From NCBI GenBank assembly GCA_041392805.1, contig JAWKLJ010000002.1, positions 3,673,001 through 3,737,000 of the forward strand: a stretch of DNA of 64,000 nucleotides. Direction: 5' to 3'. The position numbers and the translations under genes were made by a program. Positions 58,840-64,000 of the stretch are shown here, piece after piece. Source of the stretch: Saprospiraceae bacterium. Lineage in GTDB: Bacteria > Bacteroidota > Bacteroidia > Chitinophagales > Saprospiraceae. The notes below the pieces were generated by a model. The model saw nothing but the letters and a program-made list of their open reading frames with translations. It did not search any database and was not told where the DNA came from. Positions within the stretch are counted from its first letter, which is position 1, and each line of letters opens with the position of its first letter.

Positions 58840-60087
58840 TCAAGCATTTTCTTCCCAAATCATTGCCAGGTGGACCAAACATTCTGCTGACTTTTCCATA
58901 TCCTGTACGGAGACCCATTCTTGCTTGGAATGAAACGCATGTTCTCCTGCAAAAATATTTGGACAAGGAAGGCCCATGAAGGAAAGCCTGGAGCCATCCG
59001 TTCCTCCTCTGATACTTGCCGCCACGGGGTTCATCCCTGCCCGTTTGATTGCCTCAATGGCATTCGCCACAACAGCGGGATGTTGGTCCAATACCTTTTT
59101 CATATTTCGATATTGTTCTTTTATCAAGACCTCTGCACGTGAATTTGGATAGTTGGCCAAGACCTGATCTACGATGGTTCTTAGTGTGGCTTCATGCTCA
59201 GCTAATCCTTTTTCTGTAAAATCTCTAATGATGAATTGAATACTAGCTTCTTCCACAATACCTTTAACACTTACGGGGTGAATAAACCCTTGTCTACCCG
59301 TAGTCGTTTCAGGCGAAAGGCGATCTTTAGGCAAGGCGGCGATAATCTCTCCCACTATTTTTAGTGCACTTTCCAATTTACCTTTTGCAAACCCGGGGTG
59401 AGCACTTACACCATAAACATTCACCGTTGCTCCATCGGCCGAAAAAGTTTCATCTTCCAATGATCCTCGTTTCTCGCCATCAATCGTATAGCCGAAGTCC
59501 GCACCAAGTTTTGCCATATCTACTTTATCAACTCCTCTTCCAATTTCTTCATCAGGTGTAAATAAAATCCGAATAGGCCCGTGGACAATAGAAGGGTGCT
59601 GCATAAAAAAATAGGCTGCATCCATGATAGCAGCTAAACCAGCTTTATTGTCTGCCCCCAGGAGCGTGGTGCCACTTGCCGTCACAATATCATGGCCTAT
59701 TTGATCGTCCAAATCGGGGTGTTCCTTTCTTTGAATAACAATATTCGGGTCATCGGGTAGTACTAAATCCTGCCCTTGATAATTTTGGTGAACGATCGGC
59801 TTGACGTCTTTTCCACTACTATCTGGAGAAGTGTCCATATGGGAACAATAACAAATTACCGGGACTGTCTTGGAGGAGTTTCCAGGAATAGTTGCGTATA
59901 CATAGCCAAATTCGTCTAATTCGGCGTCTACGACACCTATGGCTTTTAGCTCGTCTACCAGCAGTCGGCCAAGGTTTTTCTGTTTTTCTGTAGAAGGATA
60001 AGTTGTTGAATTCGGATCAGATTGTGTATCTATTTTTACATACCTTAAAAAACGCTCCAAAACGGTGTGCTGCATGTTGATGTTCAT
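58840..60087 (-). CDS. pepT: Peptidase T (tripeptidase)
   Basis: M20 family metallopeptidase (415 aa) releasing the N-terminal residue of tripeptides. Zinc ligands are visible: CYCSHMDTSPDSSG (His, Asp), TLLGADNKAGLAAIMDA (bridging Asp), FTPDEEIGRGVDKVD (Glu pair) and GEHAFHSKQEWVSVQDM (final His). SIRGGTDGSRLSFMGLPCPNIF is diagnostic for PepT. The start ATG at 60087 is the usual one; the protein is cytoplasmic. Transcribed alone; its likely terminator lies at 58396-58429. Confidence 0.96.
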   Translation of the reverse strand: MNINMQHTVLERFLRYVKIDTQSDPNSTTYPSTEKQKNLGRLLVDELKAIGVVDAELDEFGYVYATIPGNSSKTVPVICYCSHMDTSPDSSGKDVKPIVHQNYQGQDLVLPDDPNIVIQRKEHPDLDDQIGHDIVTASGTTLLGADNKAGLAAIMDAAYFFMQHPSIVHGPIRILFTPDEEIGRGVDKVDMAKLGADFGYTIDGEKRGSLEDETFSADGATVNVYGVSAHPGFAKGKLESALKIVGEIIAALPKDRLSPETTTGRQGFIHPVSVKGIVEEASIQFIIRDFTEKGLAEHEATLRTIVDQVLANYPNSRAEVLIKEQYRNMKKVLDQHPAVVANAIEAIKRAGMNPVAASIRGGTDGSRLSFMGLPCPNIFAGEHAFHSKQEWVSVQDMEKSAECLVHLAMIWEENA

Positions 60088-60128
60088 GGGTCAATTGATT
60101 TTATTGGCTGCAAAATAGTAAGATTGCA

Positions 60129-60170
60129 GGTGAAAAACACCTGCAATGGCGTGAAAACACCTGCAATGGC
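60129..60170. repeat. Short tandem duplication
   Basis: GTGAAAACACCTGCAATGGC occurs twice in tandem (60151-60170, and 60130-60150 with one extra A). The first copy overlaps a small GCAGGTG/CACCTGC hairpin. Lies between glnA and pepT. Confidence 0.6.
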
Positions 60171-60180
60171 ATTTTAATAT

Positions 60181-60217
60181 AAAAAAAGCCTTTCAAATGT
60201 ATCATTTGAAAGGCTTT
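60181..60217 (-). terminator. Intrinsic terminator of glnA
   Basis: AAAGCCTTTCAAATG (60185-60199) is a perfect 15-bp partner of CATTTGAAAGGCTTT (60203-60217). On the minus strand it is followed by seven T. A second hairpin, GCCCTGC/GCAGGGC (60255-60272), lies between it and the glnA stop. Confidence 0.85.
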
Positions 60218-60347
60218 GATTAACTAGCCGCCACAAAAGAAAAGCTAAAAACCCGCCCTGCAAGAGCAGGGCAGGCAATGGCATATTCCTATGCAGGAAC
60301 TAGAGCTGATTTAATATCTTATGATCAATCAACAAGTCATAGCCAGG

Positions 60348-61367
60348 CTATACTTTTGCTGATTTAACTGTTTTAATAATAACCGCAGCCACTTTGTAAG
60401 GATCAGCAGCGGAGTTTGGACGGCGATCCTCCAAATAACCCTTCCAACCCTTATCAACGGTCACAATCGGAATGCGAATAGATGCTCCACGATCACTAAT
60501 TCCATAGCTGAATTTGTCAATAGATTGTGTTTCATGGAGACCAGTCAAGCGAAGGTGGTTATCTGCACCATATACAGCAATACATTCTTTAATCACCTCA
60601 GGAGAAGCACCAAAAGCGGAACAAACTTTGTCGTACACTTCTTTACTACCTGCTGTTCTGAGTAAGGTATTGGAGAAGTTAGCATGCATTCCGGAGCCAT
60701 TCCAGTCACCTTTGAGAGGTTTGCAGTGCCAGTTTACAGAAACGCCATATTTTTCGGCGGTGCGTTCCATCAAATAGCGGGCAACCCAGATTTGATCACC
60801 GGCAGCTTTTGCGCCTTTCGCAAAAATTTGAAACTCCCATTGTCCGGCAGCCACTTCGGCATTGATACCCTCTACATTAAGGCCTGCTTCAAGGCAAATA
60901 TCCAGGTGTTCTTCAATGATTTCGCGACCATAGGCATTTTTAGCACCGACAGAGCAATAGTAAGGACCTTGTGGTGCAGGATAACCATTGGCAGGGAAAC
61001 CTAAGGGTAAGTTTGTTTCTGGATCCCAGAGGAAATATTCTTGTTCAAAACCGAACCAGAAATCGTTATCGTCATCAAGGATTGTTGCTCGACCATTTGT
61101 TGCATGTGGTTTGCCATCTGCACTCAAGACTTCGGTCATTACCAAATAAGCATCTTTGCGATCTGGATCAGGAAAAATAGCCACTGGTTTCAACAAGCAA
61201 TCCGAAGAACCTCCAGGTGCCTGGTTAGTAGAACTTCCATCGAAAGACCACATTGGACAATCCTCTAGTTTTCCGCTAAAGTCTTTTTCGATTCTTGTTT
61301 TACTACGCATGCCTTGCGTTGGTTCTGATCCATCAAGCCAAATGTACTCTAGTTTTGATTTTGCCAT
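60348..61367 (-). CDS. glnA: Glutamine synthetase, GSII (eukaryote-like) type
   Basis: The 339-aa protein has the length of GSII enzymes. It has the beta-grasp segment (LEYIWLDGSEPTQGMRSKTR, CPMWSFDGSSTNQAPGGSSD) and the catalytic region with FGFEQEYFLWD (metal Glu), EGINAEVAAGQWEFQI, VNWHCKPLKGDWNGSGMHANFS (ATP and glutamate binding) and DRGASIRIP, DRRPNSAADPY. It condenses ammonia and glutamate using ATP. It lies downstream of a porin and an ammonium transporter on the same strand, forming a nitrogen uptake and assimilation group. A GSII lacks the adenylylation Tyr loop of GSI, so control must be different. Confidence 0.96.
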   Translation of the reverse strand: MAKSKLEYIWLDGSEPTQGMRSKTRIEKDFSGKLEDCPMWSFDGSSTNQAPGGSSDCLLKPVAIFPDPDRKDAYLVMTEVLSADGKPHATNGRATILDDDNDFWFGFEQEYFLWDPETNLPLGFPANGYPAPQGPYYCSVGAKNAYGREIIEEHLDICLEAGLNVEGINAEVAAGQWEFQIFAKGAKAAGDQIWVARYLMERTAEKYGVSVNWHCKPLKGDWNGSGMHANFSNTLLRTAGSKEVYDKVCSAFGASPEVIKECIAVYGADNHLRLTGLHETQSIDKFSYGISDRGASIRIPIVTVDKGWKGYLEDRRPNSAADPYKVAAVIIKTVKSAKV

Positions 61368-61485
61368 CGTTTAAAATTTGTTTTTAATTTTTAAAATTAT
61401 TATCAGCTCCATCCCTACTCCGCCATCACCAAAATGCTTCCAATACGATGGAAGAAGCATTGGTTAATAGCGGGTCAAAGGTGGA

Positions 61486-62628
61486 TTAAAATCCATAAAC
61501 AAAAGCTAGCAGAAAAGAGGCCAAACCGCTACTTGGTGCACCGTCTTTATCAACAAATACATCCTCTGAATTGGTATCGAATCTAATTTCAGGGATAATG
61601 GTTAAATTACCTGTAGTATAGTTACCTGTAAGTGTGAAATCGGAAGCATTTGCTTTCGCAAAATCGCCAAATACAGTAGCCTTATCCTGAAACAATTCGA
61701 CCCTTGCACCTATCTTAAAATCATCACTTGCTGCTAGTTGCGCATATATTGCTGCACCTGAAAATCCCGTATCATCACCCGTATCCGTCAGGGTGGCATT
61801 AATACCTAAATAAAAGGATTCAGAGACATCCACTCCACCCGTCAAATCGACCTGAGAGTAACCGTCACCAAACAAACCATTGAGGTAAAACCCTCCATAT
61901 CCTGCTTGCAAGCCTACAAAATAGTCTCCTGAAGGATTGAACTCCGTAATATCGGTAGGATTTAAAATACCTGCCATAAAACTAAAGCCACTCTCAGAAG
62001 AGATATCCAATTTCAAGCCGGTATGAGAAAAAGGCCCCCAAGAAAACATATAAGAAGTAGAGTAATTAAAGTTAGCCGTCGGTGAAATGACCTCATATCC
62101 TAAGAAAGTATTAAAGTTACCCATGGTAATCGTTGCGTTTGGAGAAACATTCCAATAGGCATACAACTGATTAACCATTTGACCAGAATTTGAGTATAAA
62201 GGAGATCCGAATACCGCATCAGAACCTCTAGGCCCGAATACCAAATCTGCCACCACACCACCTTTCGCTGTCTCATATGCACCCACCAAATTAATCATAC
62301 CTAAGGAAAACCCAGGAAGATTCGCAAAAGAAGTTGCAGGTGCTATGATGCCACTTTTTGAAATATCGTTTGGTCCATTTAAATTTGTTCTAAAATAAGT
62401 ATCAGCAGAGCCAGAAATGGTAAATTTTGGTTCCTCCTCTTCCTCTTCCACGGCAGTTACAGGTTCTGTTGTTTTTTCTGCGACTTTTGCTTTCTCTTTA
62501 TCGTTATGATTTACCATTGCCACAATGTTGTCTTCCTTGGCAGTTGTTTTTTCACTGGTTTGAGCACTAAGCTGTGAAACAAGGCTCAAAACAAATAGCA
62601 TCAATGTTAATTTTGTAAATACTCTCAT
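61486..62628 (-). CDS. Outer-membrane beta-barrel porin (BBP2-like)
   Basis: I prefer ATG 62628 (MRVFTKLTLMLFVLSLVSQLSAQ, a signal peptide); the frame extends to 62715 but that part is not signal-like. After a charged linker (EEEEEEPKFTISGSADTYFR) the protein is a succession of amphipathic beta strands (GGVVADLVFGPRG, MVNQLYAYWNVSPNATITMGNFNTFLGYE, VGLQAGYGGFYLNGLFGDGYSQ) ending in ASFLLAFVYGF, a C-terminal aromatic residue as in outer-membrane barrels. It is between amt and glnA, so it probably helps ammonium or small nitrogen compounds cross the outer membrane (inferred). Confidence 0.85.
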   Translation of the reverse strand: MRVFTKLTLMLFVLSLVSQLSAQTSEKTTAKEDNIVAMVNHNDKEKAKVAEKTTEPVTAVEEEEEEPKFTISGSADTYFRTNLNGPNDISKSGIIAPATSFANLPGFSLGMINLVGAYETAKGGVVADLVFGPRGSDAVFGSPLYSNSGQMVNQLYAYWNVSPNATITMGNFNTFLGYEVISPTANFNYSTSYMFSWGPFSHTGLKLDISSESGFSFMAGILNPTDITEFNPSGDYFVGLQAGYGGFYLNGLFGDGYSQVDLTGGVDVSESFYLGINATLTDTGDDTGFSGAAIYAQLAASDDFKIGARVELFQDKATVFGDFAKANASDFTLTGNYTTGNLTIIPEIRFDTNSEDVFVDKDGAPSSGLASFLLAFVYGF

Positions 62629-62830
62629 GATCATTAATTTTTTAAAACTGGTTAAACAGAATAGGGTGGCCAGGATTTCTAAAGCCAAATGAAATCCGGA
62701 AATTATGATCATCAAGAAACCAGTGAATAAGCGATCCTTCCAAAAAGGGTTTTGTTTTTTAGGTTAAAACCTTATTTTTGATCCGCTTATTTGTAATCGA
62801 GAATCTGGTTATTCAACCGTTTTCTTGATG

Positions 62831-62866
62831 CTGCTCCTGTCTATTCCCGTAGGCAGGAGTTTTTTT
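62831..62866 (+). terminator. Plus-strand terminator-like hairpin between amt and the porin gene
   Basis: CTCCTGTCTA (62834-62843) pairs with TAGGCAGGAG (62850-62859) with one G-U pair, followed by seven T. Both flanking genes are on the other strand, so this may end an antisense or small RNA. An inverted repeat AGATGAAACCACCT/AGGTTGGTCTCATCT (62908-62941) lies just after the amt stop codon and may be the amt terminator. Confidence 0.5.
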
Positions 62867-62956
62867 AGTTTTGATGTGATAAAACGTTAGGCACGCTAAA
62901 TGAAGCCAGATGAAACCACCTTGAGCAGGTTGGTCTCATCTAACTTGTTTTTGTTT

Positions 62957-64000
62957 TTATTTTACAGCAAGGTTATAAGCACTGCTTTCTACGGCATCAG
63001 CGTAGGCCATCATATCATGTTCTCCGATATCCAAACCTTTCAACTCTTCTGCTTCCGAAACGCGCAATCCGACCGTTGCTTTGATAGCGTATCCGACTGC
63101 AATAGAGAAGGCAAAAGTAAAGGCAATAACTGAGAAGGTACCAATCAATTGGGTTAGGAAGTTAGCACCGCCAAAAATACCAACGGCTAGCGTCCCCCAA
63201 ATACCACATACCAAGTGAACAGAAGTGGCACCAACGGGGTCATCAATTTTGATTTTGTCAAAAAAGATAACGGAGAAAGGAATGATAACACCTGCAATAG
63301 CTCCTACAATGATTGACATACCCGGAGAAATCGCATCTGCCCCAGCAGTAATACCTACCAAACCACCCAGCATACCGTTCAACACCATCGAAAGGTCAAA
63401 TGATTTGAACATTGCCCAAGAAGTAAAGAAAGCACCAATCGCTCCTGCTGCCGCAGCCAAGGATGTAGTCACAAATACAATAGAAACACCTTCTGGATCT
63501 CCGCTCAATACAGAACCACCGTTAAAACCAAACCAGCCAAACCAAAGTAAGAATACACCAATAGCTGCTAAAGGCATACTGTGCCCAGGAATGGGTCTGA
63601 TCCCCTTATCTGTGTATTTACCCGTACGTGGCCCGAGTAGAATGACCATCGCTAAGGCTGCTGCACCTCCACAAGCATGTACCAGGGTAGAACCAGCAAA
63701 ATCAGCAAATCCCATCGCATCTAACCAACCTAAACCCCATTTCCACATTCCAGTGATCGGATATGCAATAGAAACAAGCAAGGTTGCAAAGACCAAGAAA
63801 GGACCTAACTTGATCCGCTCCGCCACTGCACCAGATACAATAGTTGCCGCTGTTGCAGCAAACATAGCCTGGAAGATAAAATCAGTCCAGTATGTGTAAG
63901 CGCCATTTGTATATTCTATAGGAACATATCCCTCTGCTGGGCCAATTCCAAAGCCCGCAAATCCAAAAAATCCGCCTGGCTCTCCACCAGGGTACATCAA
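62957..64000 (-). CDS. amt: Ammonium transporter Amt (5' end outside window)
   Basis: The last ~347 residues of an Amt/MEP/Rh channel. Motifs: FAGSTLVHACGGAAALAMVI (the D-F-A-G-S-x-x-V-H signature with the first pore His), LWFGWFGFNGGS, and SVHLVCGIWGTLAVGIFGG (second pore His). At least eight transmembrane helices are visible. It moves ammonium across the inner membrane. The start lies beyond position 64000. Same strand as porin and glnA; no PII (glnK) gene is seen within the window. Confidence 0.95.
   Translation of the reverse strand: MMYPGGEPGGFFGFAGFGIGPAEGYVPIEYTNGAYTYWTDFIFQAMFAATAATIVSGAVAERIKLGPFLVFATLLVSIAYPITGMWKWGLGWLDAMGFADFAGSTLVHACGGAAALAMVILLGPRTGKYTDKGIRPIPGHSMPLAAIGVFLLWFGWFGFNGGSVLSGDPEGVSIVFVTTSLAAAAGAIGAFFTSWAMFKSFDLSMVLNGMLGGLVGITAGADAISPGMSIIVGAIAGVIIPFSVIFFDKIKIDDPVGATSVHLVCGIWGTLAVGIFGGANFLTQLIGTFSVIAFTFAFSIAVGYAIKATVGLRVSEAEELKGLDIGEHDMMAYADAVESSAYNLAVK

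Noticed and set aside
58609..58890. 93-aa plus-strand frame
   Set aside because: It crosses a strong terminator and overlaps the 3' end of pepT on the other strand.

Overview
The window is a chromosomal segment of a Bacteroidota bacterium, most likely of the Saprospiraceae/Haliscomenobacter/Lewinella type. The evidence is two secreted proteases with type IX secretion (T9SS) C-terminal sorting domains, DUF4199, BatA-type and YhcH proteins, a eukaryote-type (GSII) glutamine synthetase, promoter -7 boxes of the TAnnTTTG type, almost no Shine-Dalgarno sequences, and several CHAT-domain (caspase-like) proteins. These assignments come from reading the sequence; no database search was run.

Layout. 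0-3.5 kb: end of an unrecognised gene, a 502-aa helical protein, then 1.7 kb of non-coding DNA with strong hairpins and a candidate RNA. 3.5-10 kb: a membrane-anchored extracellular protein and a TPR-CHAT protein, convergent with an ECF sigma factor and its probable membrane anti-sigma factor. 10.5-13 kb: glycogen phosphorylase. 13.5-13.9 kb: a 48-bp tandem repeat array ending in heptanucleotide repeats. 13.9-20.5 kb: the most interesting locus, a tightly coupled three-gene operon of CHAT protease, tandem nSTAND-type ATPase and winged-helix/TM/coiled-coil/WD40 protein, with a small divergent gene. 20.6-25.6 kb: heptose genes gmhB/gmhA, two glycosyltransferases and small membrane proteins. 25.9-30.3 kb: pseudo-dihydroorotase, BatA-like protein and queE. 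30.5 kb: tRNA-Ser(UGA). 30.9-33.4 kb: an intact insertion sequence that has split a DUF998 gene, next to another membrane gene. 33.5-37.2 kb: a probable reversible lysine acetylation pair (HDAC-family deacetylase plus Pat-like acetyltransferase). 37.6-38.3 kb: decayed IS66 transposase. 38.4-51.4 kb: mixed metabolism and cell-surface genes (bestrophin, SNase-like, YhcH, cytochrome c, NHL propeller, CEOS/alanine dehydrogenase-like, CE15 esterase, DUF1697, sialate O-acetylesterase). 51.9-58.1 kb: two large T9SS proteases (M43 and S8) sharing one C-terminal module chain. 58.8-64 kb: pepT, then a nitrogen-assimilation group of ammonium transporter, porin and glutamine synthetase.

Intergenic DNA is unusually rich in dispersed palindromic elements. 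I distinguish five families: A (17-bp terminal inverted repeats, TTA target duplication), B (about 130 bp, TTTGACGGAAATAAATGAT ends), C (about 50-bp hairpin right after stop codons), D (CAAAAATTGTCAG arms) and E (AGTGCTTGTTT arms). Two inverted B copies bracket the CHAT-STAND-WD40 locus. Several copies touch stop codons.

The three-gene CHAT/nSTAND/WD40 operon looks like a split apoptosome-like signalling or defence device: WD40 sensor on the membrane, double STAND switch, caspase-like effector. One STAND module is itself divided between two genes.
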